From Anaerolineae bacterium (lineage in GTDB: Bacteria > Chloroflexota > Anaerolineae > B4-G1 > SLSP01): 64,000 nt of DNA. The position numbers and the translations under genes are program-made. The number at the start of each line of letters is the position of its first letter. The first letter of the stretch is position 1. This document shows, piece after piece, positions 35,823 to 43,873 of the stretch. The stretch spans positions 1 to 64,000 of the forward strand of contig JAPKMR010000018.1 of NCBI GenBank assembly GCA_026645815.1. Reading direction: 5' to 3'. The notes beneath the pieces are model-generated. The model was not told where the DNA came from, did no database searches, and worked only from the letters and a program-made list of their open reading frames with translations.

Positions 35823-36668
35823 ATGAGCGACCTTGCTGCGATCGTGCGCGCGCTTGATTTCATCGAGAACCATCTCCAGACGGCTATCACCCTGGGCGAT
35901 GTGGCAGACGCGGTCGCGTATTCGCTCTATCACTTCTGCCGCAGCTTCAAAAATGCAACGCATACCACGCCCTACGATTATCTGATGCGCCGGCGCATCG
36001 CTGAGGCGGCGCGCACTTTGCTTCACAGCGCCGCTAAGGTCACCGATGTGGCCTTCGATTATCAGTTCAACAATCTGGAGACATTCTCCAGGGCTTTCCG
36101 CCGTGTGCTGGGGCAATCTCCCTCGCAGTGGCGGCAACAGGGGCAAATCGGGTACCGGCAGTTGTTACCCCCGCTCACGAGCGCCCATGTGGAACACATC
36201 GCCCGTTGCGGTCCCTGGCAACCTGCGGAATTGCCCGATTTCACTCTCACTCTGGTGGGCGTCATGACGCTGGGCGACCGGGATGCGCTTGCCTGGGCAT
36301 GGCTCTTCCGTGAACTGGCGGGTGTGACAACCCGCTGTGAACCGTGCTACGCCTGGGTGTGTCATCCTCACGGAGATGAGATGGAACGCGCAATTCTGGC
36401 GGCAGTAACAGCAGACGCGGTGCCGAAAATTCCGCCGGGGTTGGTGCACAAGGATTTGCCGAAGGCGACCTATCTGCGTTTTGCCCAGGTTGGGGCAGCC
36501 CGTGACCTCGAGTTATTGCGCGACTATATAGACTACGTTTGGCTACCGCAGAGCGATTACCGCGTCGCGCACCCCTGCTATCTGGTCCGTTACGCTGCTA
36601 TACCAGGATTGCCGTCCACTAAAAGTGACGTGGAAGTCTACGTGCCCGTGGAAAGACGGGCAGATTAG
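35823..36668 (+). CDS. AraC-family regulator with C-terminal GyrI-like ligand domain
   Basis: A 281-residue transcription factor. The AraC double helix-turn-helix is N-terminal (about 1-105): LGDVADAVAYSLYHFCRSFKNAT, then VTDVAFDYQFNNLETFSRAFRRVLGQSPSQWRQ. The C-terminal half (about 120-281) is a GyrI-like effector domain with ATYLRFAQVGAARDLELLRDYIDYVWLP and a final SDVEVYVPV. This layout matches Rob/SoxS-like multidrug-sensing regulators such as Rob. It follows the stand-alone GyrI-like protein by 9 bp, so they form an operon. Direct targets are not evident. Confidence 0.9.
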   Translation: MSDLAAIVRALDFIENHLQTAITLGDVADAVAYSLYHFCRSFKNATHTTPYDYLMRRRIAEAARTLLHSAAKVTDVAFDYQFNNLETFSRAFRRVLGQSPSQWRQQGQIGYRQLLPPLTSAHVEHIARCGPWQPAELPDFTLTLVGVMTLGDRDALAWAWLFRELAGVTTRCEPCYAWVCHPHGDEMERAILAAVTADAVPKIPPGLVHKDLPKATYLRFAQVGAARDLELLRDYIDYVWLPQSDYRVAHPCYLVRYAAIPGLPSTKSDVEVYVPVERRAD

Positions 36669-36671
36669 AAA

Positions 36672-36735
36672 GTGTTTTTCGCTGCCACGCGTAGCGCGGC
36701 AGCGAAAAACACCTTTTCTAGCGGGCTGTAGCCCG
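36672..36735. repeat. Intergenic double hairpin, family B copy 2
   Basis: A long hairpin (36672-36712) has left arm GTGTTTTTCGCTGCC, then an A-C mismatch and a short GC top. It is followed by the mini-hairpin CGGGCT-GT-AGCCCG (36722-36735). The next bases, CGTGCCTTGTGACGAAGG, match those after the hairpin at 35142-35188. Located between the convergent AraC-type and Kelch/C25 genes, it may also act as a bidirectional terminator. Confidence 0.75.
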
Positions 36736-36780
36736 AAATTCGTGCCTTGTGACGAAGGCTTGAACAGTTGCTCCTGTATT

Positions 36781-39700
36781 TTAGTTTCGCAATACCAGTG
36801 GTAGGAAGATGTAATACCCCCGGACTTCGAAGGCTTTGGTGAGCGGGCCGTATTCCTCGCTGCCAGCGCTCACCACTGCCGAAGCGGTGTAATCTCCCGC
36901 CAGGGTGGACGCCCAGGTAAAGGTGAATGTGTGACTGCCGTTTGCTGCCACAGAAGCCATCTGTGGTTCGAGGAATGCCACCGGTGTGCCATTTCCATCA
37001 CTGATCAACAAGGTTGCCGCCGCCACGGTGGAGCTTTCGCCCAGGTTAGCGAAGGTCACCTGGAAGGTGCTATCCTGTCCCGGCGCTGTAGAATCGGGAA
37101 CGGTCAGGTCTTGCAACTCGCCGCTGGTCAGCTGTACTTCGCGACCTGCTCCGGTAACCACCGCCCCATTTTGCCAGATGAGCAAGCGTAACCAGTAGGT
37201 GCCGCCCTCGAGGGTACCCTGCCACCCTAAAATCACATTCTGACTGCCGCCTGCCGATATCGTCAGGGGACCGCTGCCCTTGATGCCGACCACCTGCCGC
37301 TGGGCATCTTGCAGCACCAACGTTGCGGTGATGACTTCATCTGTAGCGCCGGAGTTAATCAGGTGCGCAGTTGCGGTAATCGTCTCACCGGGCAAATAGC
37401 GCTCTCGCTCCAGAGCCATAGCAGTGAGGGCGACAGGTTCGGGGGTGTCGTACAAGATGCGTACATCCACGCTGCGGTACAGCGTTGCGGCGTCGGTAGT
37501 CGCATCATAATCCACCGGGATCACATCAAAGCGCGCAACCTGGTAGGTGCCCAGGGCAGAGGTTTCCATGGTAACCGTAACGGGATAGACGCCGCCGACG
37601 GTGGTGGTGTAACCGCCGCTGGCGCCGCCTGGAATCGGAACACCGGTGACCATTGTAGGAAGGTCCAGACTGGGCAATGCGAGCGCTTGGGTCGGTGTGA
37701 ATACCACGCCGGTGATGGTGGCGCTGACCGGCAGGATCAGCGCGAGCGAGGCTTGCGGACGCACCAGCTCATCATCCATCAACCGCTGTTGCATGCCATT
37801 GACCTCGAGCAAGTCGAAGCCCTCAACGGTTTGGGTGATGGCGTAGATGGAGGCATTGACGTGCGCCGTGATGCTGTAGGTGGCTTGAATTTCCGAATCA
37901 ATGCCAGTGACTCGTTGCGGCGTGGACCATACCGGCGAGGATTGCGGCGCATCGAGTGTCGCTACTTGCATTTTCTTATCGGGGTAACTAAGCCGCATCC
38001 ATGGCACGCCGAAGTAGGTGAAGGTCTGCACCGTTTTCTTTTCGGTGACATTGCCGTTGACCGGATGCGTGACCTTGGCGCGCATCAAGCTCCAACCCAG
38101 GGGATCGCTCTGGGTTGCGGTAGCCCGCGCCTCAAGCCAGAAGTTGTTCGCCAGAGTCTCCGCCATTGGGGCGACATTTGGCTTGAAACTGGCATAGCCC
38201 AGGCCCGCTGAGGCCACGATGCCAGAAGCGCCGCGGTGAGCCAGCGCATAGACCATGCTGTCATCGTAAGCCCCAGGCTGTCCCAAGCCCCAATCGCGCG
38301 TGTAGCTCAACCCCACACGACAGGAGTTGAAATAGAAGAACGGGCGATTGGCGGTGATTTTGGCGTTAGGATCGTACGAGGGGAGATAGAAAGACCACAA
38401 CGCGTTGGCGCTATCGGGAGCTTCCCAGTAGTCTACCTCTCCATGGTGGGCAGCTGCCATCACGGAAAAACCGGAGGTCATAGCGCTGACAACTTGATCT
38501 ATGCTCACCGAGTTGTTGTCGGTCAGTGTTTCATCCATGGTGTAGCCCATATCGTACTTCAGCACATCGTGCGCGTCATTGGCGTCGCCGGGCAACCACC
38601 AATCTAGCCCATTGCTCACCAGAATTGCGCGCGATTCGGCAGCGTTGGGACCGCGCACAGCGTTTTCGAAGAAAGTCTGCATATCGGCTGCGGTAGCGCC
38701 TACGATACGCCCAACCGGCGTTTCCAGGTTACCTTCTTCCCAATCCGCTGTCGGCGTGCCATATTGCCAATCCCCGTAGGGGTTATCCGTCATGTGGTAG
38801 TTGTGGCTCACCAGGGCATCACAGACTGGCTCATTAGCCCAGCAATCGGGGTGGTCATCCTCGGTTAGATCCCCATCTACACCATCTGGATGGTAGGCAT
38901 GTTTACGGTAGAAGGGCATGGTGTTGTCATCGCCCAGAACGACGATGTAGCTGGGGTGTCCATTGACAGAATTCCCGCGGTCTCTCAACCATGAAAGGAC
39001 GGTACCGGCGACGGCGTTGGCGTTCGTCTCGCTGGAGTAGCTGACAGTGGTATTGTTCCATGTGGCGAGCGATGGCACATGGCGATCAACGTAGAGGACA
39101 GCTGCTGTCCTGCCGAGACCCGGCATGGTTTCGTAGACTGTGTCCAACAGGCGTGCCACCTGGTTGTTATCGTATGCCGCAAACAAGCCGGTGCGGTTGA
39201 CAAGGATCCAGACCTGTGTGGATTGCCGGACTCGCGCTGTAGCGGTATCGCCCAGGTGCGCCAACCAGTTGTCGCCGAAGGCGTCTGCAGTCAACGATGT
39301 ATTGCCTTCGGGTGCGTCATTCTTGACTGTGGCGCGGAACACGACCTGCACGCTGTAATCTTGCTCCCCGCTGAGTTTCACCATGTCCGCATCGTTGAAG
39401 CGGTATTGACCGTTGCCAAGATTTGTTGGTGTGCTCCAGGTAGCGACAGCATCCCAGTCGTTGTGGCGCGTGGCAGCCTGGACGGTCTGGAATTTAGCCG
39501 GGTTCAGGGATAATATCACATCCACGTTGTTGGCGTAGGTGCTCACCGGGCAGCGTAACCGGACTACAAACCAGATGGTGTTGCCGCGCATCACATCTAC
39601 CACGGTCTCAGAAGGCGCATCCTCGATTTCGAGGATAACTGTGGGTTTGCCGCCGGCGAGAGTTGTCGCTTGCGCTGTGGCCTCGCCCTGCCACCATTCC

Positions 39701-40929
39701 GGTAGGGTGGGTTGGAGTGGTTCCCATACCATGCCGCCAATGTTGAGGCGCCATTGGAGCTGCCCGGCAAATGTGCTCATGCCTCGCCCACCCAAGATAA
39801 AGACAAACGAAAATGGAGGGTAATACGTTGCAGTATGCCAGGCTCGGCCCTCCGGTAGCGCGCCGCGAGGATCAAGCATGACCCAACTCTCGGCGCCGGC
39901 ATCGAGTTCAAGTTTCCACAGATCATTGAGGAAGCCGTCGGCGTTGCGACCGCCAAAGACCAGCATACTATCACGATGTAAGTCATAGACGGCGGTGTGT
40001 CCTGCGCGTCCGGCGGGTGGGGTTCCCAGACCGGTGAGCTGCGCCCACTGTGAGGTGCCGGCATTCCAAGCCCAGGTGTCGCTGCGGAATCCGCCCGCGG
40101 CGATGCCGCCAAAGATGATTAGGCGGTCATTGTCGTTATCGTAGATGGCCGTATGTTGCACGCGTGCTGCGGGCACTGTGCCTGCCACGGCGATGGGCGT
40201 CCAGGCTTCAGCCCCGGGCGTCAAATTCAGAGACCACAGGTCGTTGAAAAGCCCCCCATTGCCCCCACCACCAAAGACCAGCATGCGGTTTTGGGCTTGG
40301 TCGTATACGGCTGTGTGCCAGCGCCGGGCGCTGGGACCCTGTCCGCTGGGAAAGAGCTGCGTCCAGGTTTCTGCACCGGGGGTAAGGTCCAAAGCCCAGA
40401 TGTCGTCGAAATTGTAGTGGAAGCTGTGCCCGGCAAAGACGATCATTCGCCGGTTTTGATGATCGTAGATTGCGGTGTGCTGCGCTCGAGGTGCGGGCCA
40501 GGGACCAGTAGGGTTGAGCTTGACCCAGCTGTAGTTTGTCATGTCCGAAACATCCAGCGCCCACACATCGTTGAAGAATTCGCGCCCGTTGTAGCCACCG
40601 AAGACGATGATACGACTGTTAAAAGAATCAAGGGCGCTTGTGTGTCCCAACCGGACAAAGGGTAGATCCCAAACCATCATCGGGTCCCCGGCGGTGGTAG
40701 CTGTTTCCGCTATGGCGACATCGGTCATGGCTTCGATCTCGGCTTCAGTGAGCGGGATTTCGGTCTCCTGCTCTATCGTGACCGCTGCTGCCGCCGAGGT
40801 GGGTGTTGATGCTGGTGGGTTTGCCGCCCCCACATTGGCGGCGGGAAGCAGGGTGCAGCAAAGCAGTATCAGGCTTAGCGCCATCCCAACTCCCTTTTTC
40901 AATTTGAGCATTCTGTTCTGGTGATTCAT
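36781..40929 (-). CDS. Secreted Kelch-repeat plus C25 (gingipain-like) cysteine peptidase
   Basis: About 1382 residues after choosing ATG 40929, which is preceded by GGAGGG; the ORF track adds 45 spurious residues. A signal peptide (GMALSLILLCCTLLPAANVGA) is followed at about 90-420 by six Kelch repeats (RIIVFGGYNGREFFNDVWAL and similar), predicting a beta-propeller. A Peptidase_C25-type domain spans about 580-980. Its clan CD dyad candidates are His in AAHHGEVDYW (828/829) and Cys in FYFNSCRVG (870), spaced as in gingipains. The C-terminal part has CARDB/Ig-like domains and ends YYIFLPLVLRN, a short tail frequent in Chloroflexota secreted proteins. It is expected at the cell surface or outside. 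It lies downstream of the kinase and FHA regulator. Confidence 0.85.
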   Translation of the reverse strand: MNHQNRMLKLKKGVGMALSLILLCCTLLPAANVGAANPPASTPTSAAAAVTIEQETEIPLTEAEIEAMTDVAIAETATTAGDPMMVWDLPFVRLGHTSALDSFNSRIIVFGGYNGREFFNDVWALDVSDMTNYSWVKLNPTGPWPAPRAQHTAIYDHQNRRMIVFAGHSFHYNFDDIWALDLTPGAETWTQLFPSGQGPSARRWHTAVYDQAQNRMLVFGGGGNGGLFNDLWSLNLTPGAEAWTPIAVAGTVPAARVQHTAIYDNDNDRLIIFGGIAAGGFRSDTWAWNAGTSQWAQLTGLGTPPAGRAGHTAVYDLHRDSMLVFGGRNADGFLNDLWKLELDAGAESWVMLDPRGALPEGRAWHTATYYPPFSFVFILGGRGMSTFAGQLQWRLNIGGMVWEPLQPTLPEWWQGEATAQATTLAGGKPTVILEIEDAPSETVVDVMRGNTIWFVVRLRCPVSTYANNVDVILSLNPAKFQTVQAATRHNDWDAVATWSTPTNLGNGQYRFNDADMVKLSGEQDYSVQVVFRATVKNDAPEGNTSLTADAFGDNWLAHLGDTATARVRQSTQVWILVNRTGLFAAYDNNQVARLLDTVYETMPGLGRTAAVLYVDRHVPSLATWNNTTVSYSSETNANAVAGTVLSWLRDRGNSVNGHPSYIVVLGDDNTMPFYRKHAYHPDGVDGDLTEDDHPDCWANEPVCDALVSHNYHMTDNPYGDWQYGTPTADWEEGNLETPVGRIVGATAADMQTFFENAVRGPNAAESRAILVSNGLDWWLPGDANDAHDVLKYDMGYTMDETLTDNNSVSIDQVVSAMTSGFSVMAAAHHGEVDYWEAPDSANALWSFYLPSYDPNAKITANRPFFYFNSCRVGLSYTRDWGLGQPGAYDDSMVYALAHRGASGIVASAGLGYASFKPNVAPMAETLANNFWLEARATATQSDPLGWSLMRAKVTHPVNGNVTEKKTVQTFTYFGVPWMRLSYPDKKMQVATLDAPQSSPVWSTPQRVTGIDSEIQATYSITAHVNASIYAITQTVEGFDLLEVNGMQQRLMDDELVRPQASLALILPVSATITGVVFTPTQALALPSLDLPTMVTGVPIPGGASGGYTTTVGGVYPVTVTMETSALGTYQVARFDVIPVDYDATTDAATLYRSVDVRILYDTPEPVALTAMALERERYLPGETITATAHLINSGATDEVITATLVLQDAQRQVVGIKGSGPLTISAGGSQNVILGWQGTLEGGTYWLRLLIWQNGAVVTGAGREVQLTSGELQDLTVPDSTAPGQDSTFQVTFANLGESSTVAAATLLISDGNGTPVAFLEPQMASVAANGSHTFTFTWASTLAGDYTASAVVSAGSEEYGPLTKAFEVRGYYIFLPLVLRN

Positions 40930-41120
40930 TGCACTCCCTCCTGAAGGTTGGCTCAGACGATACAAAAGGCAGAGACGAACGCATGTTGCTATCTGTTCTC
41001 TCGCGCTATGCGGCAGTGGATGGGCGCTGGATGGAGAAGGATCTTGCACGGTTGCGCCATTCAACAGGGCTGCAACATGGCTTAGCTATAGCATAACGCA
41101 GGAGTGGAGCGTTGCTTGAA

Positions 41121-41153
41121 CAAATGCCAGCATTTAGCCAACATTTAGCCAAC
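41121..41153. repeat. 11-bp tandem direct repeats upstream of the Kelch/C25 gene
   Basis: Two perfect tandem copies of CATTTAGCCAA (41132-41142 and 41143-41153) and a degenerate third unit before them keep a GCCA core at exact 11-bp intervals. Read on the minus strand the unit is TTGGCTAAATG. It lies about 190 bp upstream of the peptidase start and 59 bp after the FHA/winged-helix regulator stop. OmpR-family winged helices typically bind 11-bp direct repeats. A promoter could not be placed with confidence in the remaining gap. Confidence 0.6.
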
Positions 41154-41211
41154 AAAACTCACAGTTGGAAGCTGAGAGGCGATTCAGAACTACAAGGCAA
41201 GGCTGGGATTA

Positions 41212-41820
41212 TCAATGGCTTGCTACGAACCGGTATCCCTGCCCGCGGATGGTGAGCAGCAAAACGGGGTGGCGCGGATCGGGTTCCAGCGCCTCACGCA
41301 AACGTTTGACGAGGCTTTCGATCTGATAATCAAAAACCTCAGCCTGGTACTCGGGCCATACAGCGACAGCAATCTGCTGTTTGCTGATGACCCGCCCCTG
41401 GCACTCATATAGCAACTCGAAAAGCACCTGTTCCTTGGGGGTGAGCGTTACCGGGCGTTGGTTAACCCAAATTTCGCGCCGATCCGGGCTGACCACCAGC
41501 AAGGGACCATGACTTTCGCGTAACGTGGCCTCTGGATCATGAAAGGTGAAGGTAGCGCTGCCGATGCTGATGACATCGCCGGGGTGTAGGGTCTGAGGAA
41601 CGGTGAGACGTAAGCCGTTGAGGGTGGTGCCATTGGTGCTATCCAGATCGGTGATGCTGCAACCATTCGTGTCGCAGTGGATTTCGGCGTGGCGCCGCGA
41701 AGCGCGACGATCTACAATGAAGACCTGTGCCTCTGGTGAGCGTCCCAGTGTGGTGATGGGGCTGGTGAGGGGGAAGCGACGCCCACCGTTATCGAGAAGA
41801 TAAGGGTCAGTCCCGGTCAT
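41212..41820 (-). CDS. FHA domain - OmpR-type winged-helix transcription factor
   Basis: A 202-residue regulator. Residues 15-95 are an FHA phosphothreonine-binding domain with the canonical ITTLGRSPEAQ, RRASRRHAEIH and DLDSTNGTTLNG motifs. Residues 105-200 are a Trans_reg_C winged helix (VTLTPKEQVLFELLYECQGRVISKQQ, then LVKRLREALEPD and TIRGQGYRF). No receiver domain is present. Its ATG overlaps the kinase stop as ATGA, so it is translationally coupled to the kinase and probably recruited by phosphorylated threonines on it or on itself. It would link Ser/Thr phosphorylation to transcription. Confidence 0.92.
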   Translation of the reverse strand: MTGTDPYLLDNGGRRFPLTSPITTLGRSPEAQVFIVDRRASRRHAEIHCDTNGCSITDLDSTNGTTLNGLRLTVPQTLHPGDVISIGSATFTFHDPEATLRESHGPLLVVSPDRREIWVNQRPVTLTPKEQVLFELLYECQGRVISKQQIAVAVWPEYQAEVFDYQIESLVKRLREALEPDPRHPVLLLTIRGQGYRFVASH

Positions 41821-43427
41821 GGTGGATCTTGAATCGCAATGCGTAGCGTGGGTTGCGCCTGAGCGTCAGTTTGTTCACTTAAGGAGACCCACCAGTGTGC
41901 CATATTGTGGCTATCTTCAGACATCATGATCACGAAACCTTCATTTGCCCAGGCTCCGTTTTGCCAATCGCGTACAGTCTGGGTCACCTCGAAGTGCAAT
42001 GGCCCCTTAGGCTCCAGGGGCTGAATGGCAAGTGGGGTAGCATCATAATCAACCCCGGCAGCCAATCCGGGTTGCATCCATGGTGAGTTGTAGCTTGCGG
42101 TGGCAGCATCCCACGGCGTGAGCACCCGATAGAGCACCGCAGCGCCGGGAAAGCTTTCCTCACCCCACAGCGTGACTTGCAGCGTAAGTGTGGCGGTGAG
42201 CACTCTGGCGTCTGGAGGCAGCTCGCTAAGGTCGAAGCGCAGCAGGACTCGGTCGGGCGTCAGAGGCCCTTGCAGATGCACCAGATCGGCTTGTCCCCAG
42301 ACTGAATCCGGTACATCGGGATCAAGCCAGGTGTCGGCGGTTTGTGCCGGTCCGCTGAACATAAGCACCTCTGGACTTGCGGGCGGCGGTGGTGTAGTGA
42401 CTTGATGCCAGGGTTGGAACCGGGCTAGCAATCCCGCTGCGACTATCAGCAGCGCGGCTAGGGGAAAGAGCCACCAACGCACCCGCCAAGACGGGCGTCG
42501 GTGCGGTTCTGTCGGGGCATTAAGGTCAACGGGTCGTTCCTCTGCGGGCGCCGCTGTACCCACCTGCCAGGCTGGAGCCTGGCGTTCCCCGGCCCCCTCA
42601 AGGGCCTGGCGCAGCGCCCGTGCCAGACTCAGCGCTGTGGGGAAACGATCCTCGGGGTCTTTCGCCAGCGCTTTGAGGATAACCCGCTCGACAGCTTCGG
42701 GCAGCTCTGGGCGTAATGAACGGGCGGAAGGCAGGGGGGCGCTGATATGTTTGAGGATGACGGCGTAGGGGGTATCGGCATCGAAGGGAACCTGTCCGGT
42801 ACACAACTGGTAGAGCAGGACGCCCAGGGAGTAGATATCCGAGCGCGCATCCCCTGGTTCTCCACGTCCTTGTTCAGGCGACATGTACGCTGGGGTGCCG
42901 AGGGTGGCGCTGCCTTCGGTGATGGCAGTGGCTTCGATCATGCGTGCAATGCCGAAATCGGTCAGGACCACCCTGCCGTCGCTGGTGATAAGGACATTGG
43001 AAGGTTTGATATCGCGATGGATGACATTCTTCCGGTGTGCATACTCGAGCGCTTCTGCAAGGGCGCAGACAATGGCGACGGCTTCGGGCGGCGACATCTG
43101 CTCCTGTTGATTTGCCAACTCGCGCAGGCGAGCTTTGAGGCTGATGCCTTCCAGGTATTCCATGACCAGGAAGGTGATGCCATCCGCTGTGTCGAAATCG
43201 TAGATACGGACGATATTAGGGTGCTCGAGTGCGGCGATAGCGCGACCCTCGCGTTGAAAGCGTGTGGCGAAATTCTCATCCGTGGTGAGGTGCGGATGCA
43301 GGATTTTGAGAGCGACATAGCGATCCAGGCCCGGTTGGTAGGCTTTGTAGACCTGCGCCATTCCTCCCTGTCCGAGGCGTTCGCCGATGCGGTACCTGCC
43401 GATTGTCCTACCGCCAAGATCGAACAT
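41817..43427 (-). CDS. Transmembrane Ser/Thr protein kinase with extracellular DNRLRE/CBM96-like domain
   Basis: A 536-residue Hanks-type kinase. The kinase domain (about 11-270) shows GQGGMAQVYKAYQ, VALKIL, HRDIKPSNVLIT, DFGIA and GTPAYMSPEQ, all catalytic residues present. A Pro/Ala-rich juxtamembrane stretch is followed by one transmembrane helix (WWLFPLAALLIVAAGLLARF, about 316-335). The external part (about 350-530) has the DNRLRE/CBM96-like pattern ADTWLDPDVPDSVWG, VLLRFDLSELP and VTQTVRDWQNG, usually found in secreted surface or carbohydrate-associated proteins. This outer domain is the likely sensor. It is the first gene of a kinase-FHA pair with ATGA overlap. Confidence 0.92.
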   Translation of the reverse strand: MFDLGGRTIGRYRIGERLGQGGMAQVYKAYQPGLDRYVALKILHPHLTTDENFATRFQREGRAIAALEHPNIVRIYDFDTADGITFLVMEYLEGISLKARLRELANQQEQMSPPEAVAIVCALAEALEYAHRKNVIHRDIKPSNVLITSDGRVVLTDFGIARMIEATAITEGSATLGTPAYMSPEQGRGEPGDARSDIYSLGVLLYQLCTGQVPFDADTPYAVILKHISAPLPSARSLRPELPEAVERVILKALAKDPEDRFPTALSLARALRQALEGAGERQAPAWQVGTAAPAEERPVDLNAPTEPHRRPSWRVRWWLFPLAALLIVAAGLLARFQPWHQVTTPPPPASPEVLMFSGPAQTADTWLDPDVPDSVWGQADLVHLQGPLTPDRVLLRFDLSELPPDARVLTATLTLQVTLWGEESFPGAAVLYRVLTPWDAATASYNSPWMQPGLAAGVDYDATPLAIQPLEPKGPLHFEVTQTVRDWQNGAWANEGFVIMMSEDSHNMAHWWVSLSEQTDAQAQPTLRIAIQDPP

Positions 43428-43471
43428 GGCTATGCAACTCCGATGTTAGTGGCTTAAGGCTATGATTATGC

Positions 43472-43544
43472 ACGACGGTCGTGTACGAGGATCGTGTACG
43501 ACGATCGTGCACGACGATCGTGTACGACCGTTGTGTACGACGAC
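43472..43544. repeat. 13-bp tandem array upstream of the kinase gene
   Basis: Five full units and one partial unit of ACGACGATCGTGT: units 3 and 4 are near-identical, and the others differ at one to three positions. Each unit embeds an ACGATCGT-like palindrome. The array ends 45 bp upstream of the kinase start on the opposite reading direction, so it occupies the probable kinase promoter or leader. No coding function is visible. The 446-bp gap between the kinase and pckG genes otherwise holds hairpin repeat copy 2 and the pckG promoter region. Confidence 0.75.
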
Positions 43545-43602
43545 TAGAAATAAGTATATCCAGCTATGTAAAACGGGCAAGAGGGTCGGGGGTGTTACAA
43601 AA

Positions 43603-43697
43603 GAGGGTGAAAATCTCAGGCGCCCTTACAGGGCGCAGAAGAGAAAGGCATTTGTGAGATAGCCGTCTTGCTTTTGCCCCAAAGTTGAACTGCACCC
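43603..43697 (+). repeat. Dispersed hairpin repeat, copy 2 (lacks the large hairpin)
   Basis: GAGGGTGAAAATCTCAGGCG, a small hairpin GCGCCCT-TAC-AGGGCGC, then GAAAGGCATTTGTGAGATAGC and CCCCAAAGTTGAACTGCACCC follow the order of copy 1. The 45-bp large hairpin present in copies 1 and 3 is absent between CAGAAG and AGAAAGGC, so the hairpin behaves as a removable module. Confidence 0.75.
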
Positions 43698-43824
43698 AGA
43701 GGGTCGTTGTTGCGTTTTCCAATTCACTACAACGGGCGGCGGCTGAAGCTGTGCTTTTGGAATTTGCACCCCCTTTCTGTTTACTTTCATCACTGTGCCC
43801 ATTCCTTTATTTGTTCTATACTAT

Positions 43825-43853
43825 TTGACAACTGAACGCGGTGGAATGACTAT
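43825..43853 (+). promoter_or_regulatory. Possible pckG promoter
   Basis: TTGACA matches the -35 consensus perfectly, but the best -10 at 17 bp (GACTAT) is weak and would leave a very short leader. TATACT at 43817-43822 is an alternative -10 without a good -35. Low confidence. Confidence 0.3.
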
Positions 43854-43873
43854 ATCCAGTTAAGGAGAGTGAG

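Noticed and set aside
37309-38211. A 300-residue plus-strand ORF inside the Kelch/C25 gene.
   Set aside because: It is Gly/His/Arg-rich, has no recognisable motif and lies opposite a well-supported secreted protein.
43472-43544. A CRISPR-like array.
   Set aside because: Units of 13 bp follow each other directly without spacers, and no cas gene is nearby.
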